Shown here: positions 48,151 to 61,600 of the stretch, piece by piece
Layout of the letters: each line of letters opens with the position of its first letter
Position numbering within the stretch: position 1 is the first letter of the stretch
Assembly (NCBI GenBank): GCA_018287875.1
Contig: JAGVVL010000002.1
Location: 4,588,001-4,652,000, forward strand
DNA from: Nigrospora sphaerica
Lineage: Eukaryota; Ascomycota; Sordariomycetes; Amphisphaeriales; Apiosporaceae
Length of the DNA: 64,000 bases
Reading direction: 5' to 3'
Notes under the pieces: model-generated
What the model saw: the letters and a program-made list of their open reading frames with translations, nothing else
Database searches by the model: none
What the model was told of the DNA's origin: nothing
Position numbers and translations under genes: made by a program

Positions 48151-50439
48151 TCGGTGGTAGTCGAGTCAGGCTGTTAAATAGAAGTGTCGCTGCTGGGGAT
48201 GTGACGGTGGTGGCCCGTGTATATCTAAGACAAGGCGAGTCGCGTGGTTGAGCGCAGTGATTTCTAGCTCAATCGAGTTCCTTTTGTGAGCAAGAGCTGT
48301 ATACCATGAATCCACCATAATTCCCGTTCGAGGCTCGGCTTGATGTGACGGTAACCATGACCGAACCGGGGCATTCACAGTAGATCCGACATGTTCAATG
48401 CATGCCGCGCGTGCCACGACCGCGTCTACACTGACGGGGGATCATGTTGGGCGATGAAAGTCCTCAGATGAGACGAACGGGTGATCCACAGTGACTGGTT
48501 GCAAGTCTCTTCTTCTGGGGCATCGTATGTACCGTGACGCAGCGGAATATCCCGACCCACGGCAGTGAATCCATCACCGGCTGTGGTAGGGGATCACTTT
48601 GATGCGATGCCCCCAGCTGATGATGTTCCCGTTGAGAGCATACCTGTGAGGTCATGTTGATTTGGGTACTGGGTCAAGATGCCGGACGATACTGGGCTAC
48701 CATCTCATGATATCCGGTTTTCGGTGCAGAAAAGAACCGGCACTCACTGTGCTAGATCCTAGGATCCCGGCACGAGACAGGCGGCCCAGACGGAAACACA
48801 TTCTACGGAAGTGAGAGTCCCCCTTGAACTTATTGCGATTCTGTAGACATCTCCGAAGCTGATATGTGGGAGACTGCTGGTTGCTAATATTCCTGCTTGG
48901 GAAGCACTTCTTTGGTAGGCCCTTGGTAGTATTGACTTTTGTGATGTCGCGGGCACCACCTCCAAGTCAAGAATGTGTGACCAGAAGAAAAAGGCGATGA
49001 ATGACATACGGCTTGTCAGCCTCGGGCCGAGCTGCTGGTAGTTTTGATGGTTTATAACACCGACGTGCCCGCCACCCTGCCCTCTTACTCACATCAGGCA
49101 ATCCGTAGATCCGGAATCATATTGCTCCACCTTCTCGGCAAATGTTTCCATAGGAACTCCGTATATTAGTGCGGATTGGGTGATTTGGCACAAGAAGCCG
49201 TCACGGGCTACGTTGCAGTCGAACCCAGATCCAAGCCAGTTACGAGCACAATTCTCTTCACGTCGGATCTCGATAGTTCTTGGGTTCTTTTTGTCATGCA
49301 CCATGAAGAAAATTATACAAAGGGTGAGAAGCTCTCCATTTAGAGAACAGGGGCTTCCACTCCAGGCCCGTGTTTTGAGCACTTCGACTCTGCAAAACAG
49401 CCACCCAGCAGCAATCAGGATCCACAGCAACTCAATTACAAACGCTTGTTCGCAATACCTTGTCAGCGAGTTTGCTAAGCATCCCAGCCGTGCATGATCG
49501 GTATGCTAAAGGGCTTCTTCTAAAACCTAGTAGTTGGGCCAAACTCGAGGGTACTAGGAGTTCCGCCAGCAGACTACACACCGAATTCGATTTTGTACCA
49601 TGATGATACCTGAGCGAGTGGAGTCCAGACTGCGCTCTCTTCGACGGTGTTCGGCAGCATACAAGTCGTACTAGGCGCACATGCCGCCGCAGACTTCACA
49701 CCGTCAAGATGAGCACTTGGAAACAAAGGATTCATGTTCCGGGGGGAGCAGCCGCAAAGAGACCAAGTGCCAAGGTAGCTGCCAAGTCGACTACAGCCGG
49801 GGTTCCGTGGTTCCTGGACGGTCACCTTCGATTTCCGGGCAAGGGTTAACACGCGCAAGCGATAGGACGGCTAGATTGACGGTGCGCTGGAGGGATTTGG
49901 CAGGTAGACGGGGAAGAGCTCCACTCGTCCGGGGTAACTATACTGCACATGTAAGGGTAGATTGTCGAGAGTGTGCGTACGGCTGAGCTTGGGCACGGAA
50001 ACATGGGCGCTAATACGGCATCTGTATAGCACCCTCCTATATAGGCTAGAGTCCGTCGGCATAGCCGTGTCACGTCGCTCATTGGGCCGCCAACGTGCGT
50101 CGATTTGGCCATTACGACTGGCTGCCCGGTACCAGACCTTAATTTACGCCGGAAGGCATGCCCAGGCTGGGGGCGGCCTATAGAGACGACAACCAGGCCG
50201 TTTGGACGCGGGCGCATGGCCGCGTTGTGCCCACTTTCATCTCCGCAGACGGATAGAGACGCGAATAGGGTGGGAGGTCCTTACAGCTCCAGCCTGCCAA
50301 GCTGGGAGTGTAGTTGCGTGCCGCGGCTGGAAGCCTTGGTAGAAATCTTTGTATATAGGGCCACGGCTCGCATTCCATCCCAGGGAAAGAGAGAAGGCCA
50401 CATCCGCAGCCCAACCTTGATGTGCATCACTGTGACAAG
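48151..50439. other. Lower-GC intergenic region with coding-like fragments
   Basis: About 2.3 kb between atp2 and the secreted nuclease gene. GC is visibly lower (about 45-53% in sampled lines) than in flanking genes. Minus-strand fragments at 48.4-49.5 kb look protein-like and are listed separately. The last ~500 bp should be the nuclease promoter. Confidence 0.5.
48420..49500 (-). pseudogene. Possible relic or unmodelled accessory gene
   Basis: I do not recognise a family. On the minus strand, 49430-49089 encodes a Cys-containing, well-mixed sequence (for example ENCARNWLGSGFDCNVARDG and QITQSALIYGVPMETFAEK) that ends at a stop lying inside a perfect GTGAGT donor (ctg atg tga gt). A good acceptor (ctgttttgcag) lies near 49387. 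Downstream on the same strand, other frames hold further protein-like pieces, such as YALNGNIISWGHRIKVIPYH near 48570-48640, which is interrupted by a stop soon after. No full, consistent exon chain could be built. This could be a decayed gene, a small multi-exon accessory gene, or chance. Confidence 0.3.
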
Positions 50440-52430
50440 ATGAAGCCGAGCACCGCATTCTCCTGTCTCGCCACGGCTCTGCTATCCGGTGTCTCGGCCC
50501 TCAGCATTGGCGAAATCAACGGTATTCGGTTTTTGTCCGAGTACAACGGGCAAGCAGTGTCCAACGTTACGGGCATCGTCACAGCCAAAGGACCCAATGG
50601 CCTCTGGATTCGATCGGTGAAGAAGAGCCAAGATTGTCGCGTTTCAGACTCGATATACGTATTTGCCTCTTCGTTGGCCCAGAACACATCCATCGGTACG
50701 GGCGATGTGGTGGTCCTGAGCGGCACGGTCAGCGAGTACAGATCCAACAAGGATTATCTCTACCTTGCTGAGATCACATCGCCCCGGATCTCGGCCATCC
50801 TGGAGCACGGACACGAGGTTGCCCCTCTCGTCATCGGCAAAGACACGGCCAGCCCGCCCACTGTACAGTACAGCAGCCTCGACGGTGGCGATATCTTCGC
50901 TGTGCCAAACAACCGGTCGCTGGTCTCCTTCGTGAACCCCATACTGGAACCCGAGAAGTACGGTCTTGACTTCTGGGAGAGCCTGTCGGGCCAGCTCGTC
51001 ACTGTGAAGAGCCCCCGCGCCATAGGGAAGCCCAACAGCTACGGTGACACTTGGATTGTTGGCGATTGGGCGATCACGGGCGAGAACGGTCGTGGCGGCT
51101 TGACTGTCACCCCCACAGGTAAGATGGACCACCTGGCCAGCCCCTGTGGAAGAGACCTCGCCGTTGAGGCGGGGGCAAGGGACGTGAAACCCGACGGTGC
51201 TGACAAGGCCACAGACAGCAACCCGGAGGGCATCGTCATAGGCTCACCGCTCGATGGGTCGAGCAATCCTAAGGACACCAAGCTGGGCGACAGACTCGAG
51301 GACATCACTGGAGTGGTGACTTACGCTTTTGGCTTCTATCGGATACTCCCTCTGACCAAAGTGTCTGTGACGGCGTCGCAGGAGCCGCGTTTGCCGCCGG
51401 CGACTTCACTTACCACTGATGGAGTGTGTTCCGGTCTGACCATCGGCTCGTACAATGTTGAGAACTTCTGGCCCGGCGACACTGCCCATGTCCAGGCAGT
51501 GGCGCAACACATTGTTGACTATATGAAGACGCCGGACCTTGTCTTCCTCCAGGAAGTCCAGGACGACAACGGCGAGACCAACGACGGGACGGTCAGTGCC
51601 GACCAGAGCCTGTCAGCCCTGTCTGACGCCGTCCGGGCCCTGAGCGGCGCCACGTACAACTACACGTACATTTCTCCGATCAACAACCAGGACGGCGGAG
51701 CCCCCGGGGGCAACATTCGCAACGCATACCTGTTCCGCCCCGATGTCCTGCAGCTGCGCAACCCCGGCGCCGGAAACGCGACTCTGGCCGCCGAGGTTCT
51801 GCCCGGCGCGGAGCTGAAGTACAACCCCGGTCTCATTGAGCCATCCCACGCCGCCTGGTCAAACAGCCGCAAGCCTCTCGTGGCCGCCTGGGAGACACTC
51901 GACGGTAACAACACCTTCTTCACGGTGAACGTCCACTGGGGCTCGAAGGGCGGCTCCTCGTCCATCCACGGCGATGCCCGGCCGCCAGCTAATGGCGGCG
52001 TCGAAAAGAGAATGGCGCAAGCCAAGGTCACAGCGGTAAGCGGCCCCTAACCCCACACGCGCCCTCTCCCATAAGACTAATAACCCGTTGGTAGGATTTC
52101 ATTGCGCAAATCCTCGCCGAGGACCCCGAAGCCAGTATCATCTCGTCGGGCGACTTCAACGAGTATACTTTTGTGCAGCCGGTCACCGACTTCGCGTCGC
52201 TTTCGGGCATGAAGGACCTGGATGTTGTGGCTGGCATCGACGAGCTCGAGCGGTACAGCTACTTGTACGACATGAACACGCAGGAACTCGATCATATGTT
52301 TGTCAGTCCTGCTCTCGCCAAGACGGACGTCGCCTTTGAGCACATCCACGTCAACACTTGGGTCAAGTACGCCGACCAAGTTTCGGATCACGATCCCAGC
52401 GTGGCCAAGCTCAACCTCTGCAAATACTAA
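50440..52430 (+). CDS. Secreted endonuclease/exonuclease/phosphatase-family nuclease
   Basis: Two exons, 50440-52035 and 52095-52430 (59-bp intron, GTAAGC donor, CTAAC-type branch site), give 643 residues. It starts with a signal peptide (MKPSTAFSCLATALLSGVSA). Residues ~25-325 form a beta-rich N-terminal part (INGIRFLSEYNGQAVSNVTGIVTA), as in extracellular nucleases of the ExeM/NucH type. The EEP domain starts near 335: GSYNVENF (336-343, metal-binding Asn), FLQEVQDD (catalytic Glu), GGNIRNAYLFR, VNVHWGSKGG, SGDFNEY (Asp552, Asn554), LDHMFVSP and SDHDPS (Asp630, His631). All active-site motifs are present, so it should be an active metal-dependent nuclease or phosphodiesterase. Substrate specificity is unknown. 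Several N-glycosylation sequons fit secretion. Another ATG 18 bases upstream is in frame, but the signal peptide fits 50440. Confidence 0.9.
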
Positions 52431-53169
52431 GCCCGACGGCCTCTGTCGTGGGGAATCGTACGGGATCGAGGTACACGTCATTGTGCGCACCAACGAGGAA
52501 GTCGAGTTCCTGAGGTCGTAGGTATAGTTGCATTAAAATCCTGGGAAATAGCATGCATGTATGTTACTCACGATGCACCCCCCTGTTGCAGCGTTTCGCT
52601 CTGGGGAATTCAGGGGGGCGAACATGGAGAGTGATAAGCTCCATCTACGCGCCCTCCTACGTGGATACCCGTCCGTTGAGATTTCAATGGTGCCGGTCTC
52701 TCTTTCGAAGAAGAAAACGTTGGGTAATAAGAATTGGGAATAGCCATTTCCAATATCCCGGAGGTTCCAATCGAAACAGTAGAAAGCATCACAATACTAG
52801 AGAGTGGTTGAAAGCGTCCGCATCCCATCAGGTGCGTTGCACCCCAAGTTCTTAGCTATACTGTGCAAGTATATGGATGCTCGCAAAAGACGTGAAAGCA
52901 AGAACGCCATTCATTGTTGACGATGCGGGTATAGGAAGCTGCTATGCAGGTGTCTAAGTTGGGAAGCCAAGTAGCGCCGATACTACTAGCCCTGCCCCTC
53001 CCCCTCTCTAGCTCTGGAATTATGTACTTATTGAGAGTATGTGTTCTCAACATCCCAAGACGTACCTTTCCACCCACCTACTTCCCAACTGCCCGACTTG
53101 CCTACTGGGAGCTTTGCAAATCACGCCCTCACTGGTCAAAAGGGAGGACAGTCGTCACATACATCCAAC
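52431..53169. other. Intergenic between nuclease and SRP19 genes
   Basis: No gene found. It is AT-richer than the flanks and includes the SRP19 promoter and leader. Confidence 0.6.
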
Positions 53170-54084
53170 ATGTCCCACGCACGCATAGAAGAAGTCTCGG
53201 ACAGCGAGGCATCGGATCCATCCGAGGGCGACATCGATGACTTCGACGAGTCGGACATCCTTCGCCAGATCACGCCCAAGACGGCACCAGCGTCGTCGTC
53301 GCAGCCCCAGCAGCAAGCCCAGCTCTTCAACCCGTCGGCCGCCTTTGCCGGCGCCCAGCAACGGCAACAACAGCCGCAGCAGCCGCAGATCACGCCCCAG
53401 GACATTGCCGGCTTCCAGTGCATCTACCCCATCTACTTCGACGCCAGCCGCACGCGCGCCGAAGGCCGCCGCGTGCCCGCCAGTTTGGCCGTGAAGAACC
53501 CTCTCGCCCGCGAGATCGCCAATGCCTGCGCCGCCCTGCGCTTGCAGCCCGTATTTGAGGCCCATAAGATCCATCCTCAGGACTGGGCCAACCCGGGCCG
53601 CGTGCGCATCCCCGCGCTCAACTCCAAGGACGAGACCAACCCCGCGGCCAAGCAGATCAAGAACAAACACCACCTGTACCTCCTGATTGCCAAGCACCTC
53701 AAGGACCACCCCACCACCGGTGACTCGGACGCCCTGCGTCGCGTCCGCATCCCGGGCTTGCCCGGCTTCCCCGAGGACGGCAAGCCGTGGCCCAAGCCGC
53801 CCGCGCCCCGCGGCTGGAAGGTCAACGAGTTCGTGCCGGCATACAGCGCCGCCATGACGGGCGGCGGCGTCAGCGAGAACGCCCTGAGAGACATGATGAA
53901 GGAGATGGGCGGGGGCGGTATGCCGGGCATGCCCGGAATGCCGGGCATGCCTGCCGGCATGGGCGACATGATGAGCATGCTGCAAGGCCTGGGCGGCGGG
54001 CCGAGCGGCTCGGGGGCTGGGAGCCCAGGCGCCGGCGAGCAAGCCGGTGGAAAAAAGGCCAAAAAGGGCAAAGGCAAGGCCTGA
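53170..54084 (+). CDS. sec65: Signal recognition particle subunit SRP19 (Sec65)
   Basis: Uninterrupted 304-residue frame. SRP19 binds SRP RNA and helps load SRP54, so it acts in co-translational targeting to the ER. Residues 1-35 are acidic (DSEASDPSEGDIDDFDESD) and 40-78 are Gln/Pro-rich. The SRP19 fold starts at about 81 (GFQCIYPIYFDASRTRAEGRRVPASLAVKNPLA..) and runs to ~210, with LQPVFEAHKIHPQDWANPGRVRI in the expected place. The tail (about 240-304) is Met/Gly/Pro-rich (repeated GMP triplets, then DMMSMLQGL) and ends in a Lys-rich stretch, reminiscent of the Met-rich end of SRP54. The start is the ATG nearest the acidic N-terminus. In-frame codons further upstream run through the leader and add no domain. 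Length is close to yeast Sec65. Confidence 0.93.
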   Translation: MSHARIEEVSDSEASDPSEGDIDDFDESDILRQITPKTAPASSSQPQQQAQLFNPSAAFAGAQQRQQQPQQPQITPQDIAGFQCIYPIYFDASRTRAEGRRVPASLAVKNPLAREIANACAALRLQPVFEAHKIHPQDWANPGRVRIPALNSKDETNPAAKQIKNKHHLYLLIAKHLKDHPTTGDSDALRRVRIPGLPGFPEDGKPWPKPPAPRGWKVNEFVPAYSAAMTGGGVSENALRDMMKEMGGGGMPGMPGMPGMPAGMGDMMSMLQGLGGGPSGSGAGSPGAGEQAGGKKAKKGKGKA

Positions 54085-55177
54085 ACGCTTTGCCCACGCC
54101 GGGCTGGAAACCAGTTACATGAAGCTGCGGGGACGAATGGGTCGTCATCTACGGGATCCCTATACCACAACCTTCGGAAACGAGGTCAAGCAGACTCCCG
54201 TAGATACTTGGCCCGAAAGAATGGCCTATTCTCAGGCCCTAGATGTTTGCTGCGCCGATGCCAATTACAGCCTAAGAAGCACCCTACCGCTCTGTGCCAG
54301 TTGCTTACAGAGCAGTGCGCACAGCACCAGGGCATCAATTCCGGTCGTCGCTCACGAGTTGGATGAAGCAGGTAAGCTCTTGTACGTCCTTCGAGCGCAC
54401 GGCAGAGGGGCACTTGATTTGTATAGACTAAAGCGTGCACCCGGCCCTCGTTCTGTTCGGCAGGCCGATGAAGCTTCTCATCCACGCTGGGAGGTCAACG
54501 TGGCGCAGGACTGGCTATGTTGTGGCTTTGCGGGCTGCCTAGGAGCGGATTCCGACGTGATGATTGGTTCCCGGCACGCGATGCCAAAAAGTTGCGCTCG
54601 CGTTGGTCCTGCGAAATCCACAGTGCCTGTCGCCGGTAGGGAGCAATGGAAAGCTGCAGATACTGACAGTGGCCTCTTGTGTACATGCAATGACTACATA
54701 TATACATCTTTTGAAGTAGTTTAGTGACAACTCAAGTATGATCCCATTGTTCTAATAGTAGATCATCTCTTGGTCGTGGAATGGCAACCGCGTACGGGGG
54801 GGGGTGTGAAGCGCACACAGATGCATGTGCTTGGCTGCAGCCACTCAAGCAAAGAAAGTGCTGGTGGCCGTTGGTAGTGGACTTGCGTACATACATACCT
54901 ACAAACGTCTATCAGTGCCTGCCTACCTACATTTTTACCGTACCTCGTCCAAGCTGCTAAGCTCTCCCTCTCGCCTTCGGCTCGGCAGACCCAAACTTCT
55001 TCGCGACAAACCATTTTTCGCGTGCCTCGACTACGGCTAGATCCCCCCAACCTCAAGCCTTTGAAACGTCTGCTCTCCCTCCATCTCGCCACGCCTTCGC
55101 GACACCTCACCTGCGCCGAGCCCAATCCCAACCCCAGCTTGTTTGGAGGCCACCCGAGCCTCCCAAGACCGCCCACC
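54085..55177. other. Intergenic between SRP19 and RuvB-like 1 genes
   Basis: No gene. An open frame of 225 codons that overlaps the SRP19 end is not protein-like. TACCTA words occur near 54890-54930, within the likely RVB1 promoter. Confidence 0.55.
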
Positions 55178-56817
<1,640 letters not shown>

Positions 56818-58658
56818 GCTGTGGAGCAGTAAAGTACCTTTACTGGACGTGTCGGGGGCAGGAAGGCCCAGGTTGACGGCGACGGAACAGCACGGAAACG
56901 CCCGAGACAGCCGATGGGAGGCGGCCGAGACGTGCCACCCTTCACTAATGCGCGAGCGACCAAGGGAGGGAACCCCGGATTGAGAGGAAAATACGGCGTT
57001 GTTTGGAGTCTCAATTTTGCTGCTTGTGGTTCGGTAGAGCGGGCGTGTAACGCGATTGGCTGCGACCGAAGTACATACATGTTTACAACTAACTCGACTG
57101 TATTGGGTACCGCATCGACCTGCCCCGTCCGTTTTGGCCATGAGTCTCTTCTATCAACTCTTTGGCAGCGGCCCGGTTTGGGTGCCACGCCCGCGTCCTC
57201 GTGCCAAGTCTTTGACTTGCGCCGGTGTCTTTGAGGGCCTGGCGGGAAAAGGAGCAATGATGGGCAGCGTTCCAGCCGGGTGACCGACTACCCGCTTGTG
57301 ACGGCACTCTGCGCTGCCTCTTCTGCCTCCTTTTTGCGACTCCTATGGCCGCCACAACCTCCTGCTCCCATGACGCGTTGTTGCTTACGCCTCCGTTCTG
57401 GAGCTTTGCTGGTCAAATTGTAAGCACAAGCACCGGGGCCGGACCATGTCATTGGCGCTGTTGCGAACGGAAGGTTCGTGGACCGGACACTGCAAACGCC
57501 GCGAGACAAAGAAACCGGGGCCTCATCTGCAAACCACCACAGCTCGGGCCTCCAACCAGTGGTATAGCCCGAGACATAGGAAAGCAGATGAAGAGAGAAA
57601 ACTCCGCCCCCAGCCCGTTAGCCGGCCGGCCAAATTGAGCCAGTCAAGCGAGCGTTGGGAGGAGCAAGTAGAAGCGCGAGGGCGATTTTCCCCTACACTT
57701 GGCCCATATCGTACTTGTAAGCGTGAGTATCTAGATGTGGCCAAGGCATCACTGCTTCAACAATCCCGCCCAACACGGAACGAACAGTCCTCTCTTCGAC
57801 CGGCCATGTTTTACCCATTCGGCCCGCTCGCCGTTCGCTTTTTGCAGATTCGAACGCAGGGGCGGCGGCAGCAGCGCGGTAGAGTCATTTGACAGGCCAC
57901 TCATTGTCCTTCTCGCGGTGGCGGAGGCAACTCACTGACGAACTTTGCAGGCCAGGCTTGGCCTTTGAAAGCAAGGCCAGGGCCCACGCCAGGCCGGCCC
58001 TGGATGAGTGCTCTCGATGCCCACCATCCATGCCCACAAAGAAGACAACAGCCCAACAAGCCCTTGGTCTTTGATAAGAAGCTGGGAACCGGACGCTTCC
58101 CCATCTGCCGCCTAAGTGGCCCTCTTGTACACTCTCTTCTCCTTTATTGCCTTGTTCGTCGTGCTGTCTCATCATCCATCCTCTTCCCCCTCTTTCCCCC
58201 CGCCTTCAAGTCCAAGGGTGAAGAATCAATCCCACAAAACACACACGTCCTATCCATGTCATACTGGCCCCCCTTCCGGCATTGCTGCTACAGTTAGATG
58301 CTAGCTCCCTGACCGACGGGAAACACCTGGCCTGTCCAAGTTGCAACCCGCCGCCTCCCCACCTCGCCCCCCCAGTAGCCACTGCTGTTTGTGCGGGTGT
58401 GTGGTGCCTGAGGTGTGCGTGCTGTTGTGCCGAACACTAGGGCTGAGGGGTCGGGCGTGTGAGTGTGAGTGTGTGAGTGTGTGCATGTGTGTATGTGTGT
58501 TGTGTGGCCCCATCATCGTTCCGTTTACTCAGGCTCAGTATCGGCTCCGGTCTGGCCCCTCGTTCCGTTTGCCTCTCCGCGGATAGACTGAACCAGTCAA
58601 GACGGAAACGCGAACGACCAGCCAGCATCTGCTTTCGCTTCTGACGTCCCTGCGGGCC
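56818..58658. other. Long intergenic/leader region upstream of the HMG-box gene
   Basis: About 1.8 kb without a supported gene. A GT repeat lies at 58457-58506, roughly 150 bases before the HMG-box ATG. Pyrimidine-rich sequence at 58120-58210 fits a long 5' leader, which is common for fungal developmental regulators. Confidence 0.5.
58457..58506. repeat. GT-rich repeat in HMG-box gene leader
   Basis: Imperfect TGTG/GAGTGTG alternation about 150-200 bases before the ATG at 58659. Confidence 0.75.
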
Positions 58659-61600
58659 ATGGCAGACGTTGTTCGCAACAAGCAGACCGCTTCGGCCACG
58701 GTTGCCTCCGCAGTCTCTTCTGCCCATCTACCCCGACAGCTCCCGCCACCGCCGTATCGCCATCTCTCCGGCGGTCCCTCTTTCATTGCGCTGACCAGAC
58801 CCCTGAGCCAGCCTGCCATGGCCACGTCGAGGACACCGCTCTTCCCTCCTGACCGCAATGCCCAAGAACACCAACCACTGCGGCTGGGCCCATCAGTTCC
58901 GGCTGGTGTTCGCCCGCCGCCTCTGGATATCGCGACTGCTCACCATCCAAATGGCGACAGAGACACGACTTCGACTCGGGCCTCTCTGGCACTCAGCAGG
59001 AAGAGAGCAGCGACCATCGAAATCGGCGTCGAAAACGCAAACCAGAGCCACCCGGGGGTCTACGCCCCGGATACAGGCCGGCCGCTTGCCGGCGCGGCCG
59101 TCGGCAGTGGGCCGAGCGAGCTTATATGCTTGTGCACGAAGACGCCCAAGGTGCCTCGGCCTCGCAACGGTAAGCCCCACTTCTTTGGCTCTCTCCACGG
59201 TTGTCCCTGTCGTACATCCACTGGCATCACTGCATGTACTGGGTACTAGATACGCTCGGAACCCCTGGAGGGTGTTGGCAGATTCGAGGCGATGCTCGTT
59301 GTTGCCCGGCGGCTGGTCAATGAAGGAACCAACAAAGGAGGGCGAGAAAGAAGCGGGAGGGTGTTGGGTGCTAAAAGAAAAGCCGAGGCGTGCCTTGAGA
59401 TCAAGTTCATTTATCCCAGCTGTCCTTTTTCTGGAGGTTGCGTCCCATCTCTTCTATCCCTGCCACTCGTTGACCTCTTTCGTCCGCCCACTCCGTCGCT
59501 GTAGCCATTTGTGATATTGCCTATCTCTCTCGGACTAACATTGAACCCGGAATTCCAGCTTTCATCCTGTACCGGCAGCACTACCAAGCGTCTGTCGCTG
59601 CGGAGCACCCGGGCCTCGCTAACCCTGAGATCTCCAAACTGATTGGCGAGAAGTGGCGTGAGCAGCCGGAAGAGCTCAAGAACCGCTGGAAGAGCCTCGC
59701 CGACGAGGAAAAGGCGCGGCACCAGCAAAAATACCCAGACTACCGGTACCAACCGCGTCGGGGTGGGAAGAACGCCCAGACCGGCGGCAACAACCACAAA
59801 CCGGCGTGGGGCGAAGACGCGGGTCGCTGTGCCAAGTGCGGAGGGAGATACACAGCGACTCCCCGGACGCCGTCCACGCCGTTTGGCACGGCACCGTTCC
59901 CCCTCGCGGCTCAGGCACCGGGAGACATGGGAGGTATGCCGCCCTATATGACACCGAACCCCCGTGCCATCGAGACGGACCAAATGATGCGCCGCGGAAG
60001 CAGTGCCAGCATCCTGTCGGTAGACTCGCATGGCCGTCGGTACACGGGCCCGGCTTCGATGAGGGAAATCGACGAGAACTATGCCCTGACCTCGGTGCAG
60101 TCGCCCCCTCAAACGGACCTGGTCGCTGCCAAGCGCCGACGGATCGACGGGACTGGTGCTTACTTGGCCGGGTCACCACCAGCGACCTACACACAGCACC
60201 CCGGGCCCGACCCGCGGTACTACTACCAACAGCAGCACGCACAACAGGGTCGTCAGCTGTCGATCGGCGCCGTGGGGGCTGCTCCGTCTCCACAATACTC
60301 CGCCAGCGGCCGCGGAAGCACCGGGGGCCCGCTACCTCAACCCCCGTCCGGAGCGGGTGGTGCTGCTACTCAACGTCCGTACAGGACGAGCATATTGGGA
60401 ATGCAGCCACCAGCCCGTCGACCTTCGTTGGCGTATCCATCCTCGGCAGCCGCGCAAGTCCGGACCGGGGGTGTCTTCGACGAGTCGCTCCGTTTGCCGC
60501 CGTTGCACACCGGGATGTCCAACCCGCCATCGTCACCTCCGGCCGCCGAGGACGGAGCTCACGTCGGCTATCCCCAGTCCTGCACGCCGTTGGGCGCAGG
60601 TGCCATGCCAAATGGGCCGTTGGCGTCGCATCACACGACGACGCCTCGCCAGCAGCCACCCATGCAGCAGGTACAGCAGGTACAGCAGGTACAGCAGGTA
60701 CAGCAGGTACAGCAGGTACAGCAGGTACAGCAGGTACAGCAGGTACAGCAGGTACAACAGGTACAGCAGGAGCTACAGGCCCGTTCGCAACAGTCGACGG
60801 CGCCGCCGCCTCGCTACCCGTTCTTGCTGAAGCTCGAGATGCTGCGCGCCATCAGCCCCCCGCTCAAAGCGGCGGGCCCCGGGCCGTCGTCATTCGAGAC
60901 TCGAGGGCCCCTCATCGCCGTCGAAGGGGAGCCGGGCGTGGGGCGGCACCTGCTGAAAGCCACCGCTTCGGTGGTCGAGACGGCGTTGCGCATCACGGAC
61001 GAGTACATGGTCAAGGTCTGGCACGAGAACGCGGGCGAGGGCGCAGCGCCCAATACGGGCGGAGAGGACGGTGGAGACGCCAAGGGCAAAGGCCACGCAA
61101 GCCCCTTAGCCGAATATGTGGCCGAGGTCCTTCAGTGGCATCGCACGTCCGAGGAGCTGGTCAAGTACGTGATGACGGATGCCGCGCCCCTTCCGGCCGG
61201 GAGCGGGCAAGCCGTGCCGGCGCCACGCCGCAAGATGCCCGTCGCCGTCGTGGGCAGCGGCTACGCGCTAACGCGGAGCAACCACTTCGCGTCGGCGCTG
61301 CGCGTAACCGACGCCTACCGGCCCGACGACCACTGGCACTGGGTCGCGATGCTGTGGCGGGGCATCGTGGGACCCGACCTGACCATCTACGTCAAGCTGT
61401 GCACGGCGGCCGAGATCTGGACCGACCAAGGAGACAGGTCGGTCGAGTTTGCCCAACCCGGCGTCATGGTGCTCCGAGTGCCTGCGGCGGACACCCCCTC
61501 GGCGTCCTCCTCCGGGGCCGCGAGCCTCGGGGCCGGGAGCGGGACCCCGACCGACGAGTACGCGCCGCACGTGGACGAGAAGCTGGAGCGCCGGCTCAGC

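Noticed and set aside
54047..54724. 225-codon frame overlapping the SRP19 3' end
   Set aside because: Out of frame with SRP19, with no domain; 3' flank sequence.
60665..60763. Possible CRISPR-like array
   Set aside because: Units are contiguous 9-mers without spacers and keep an open frame in a eukaryotic gene; it is a coding minisatellite.
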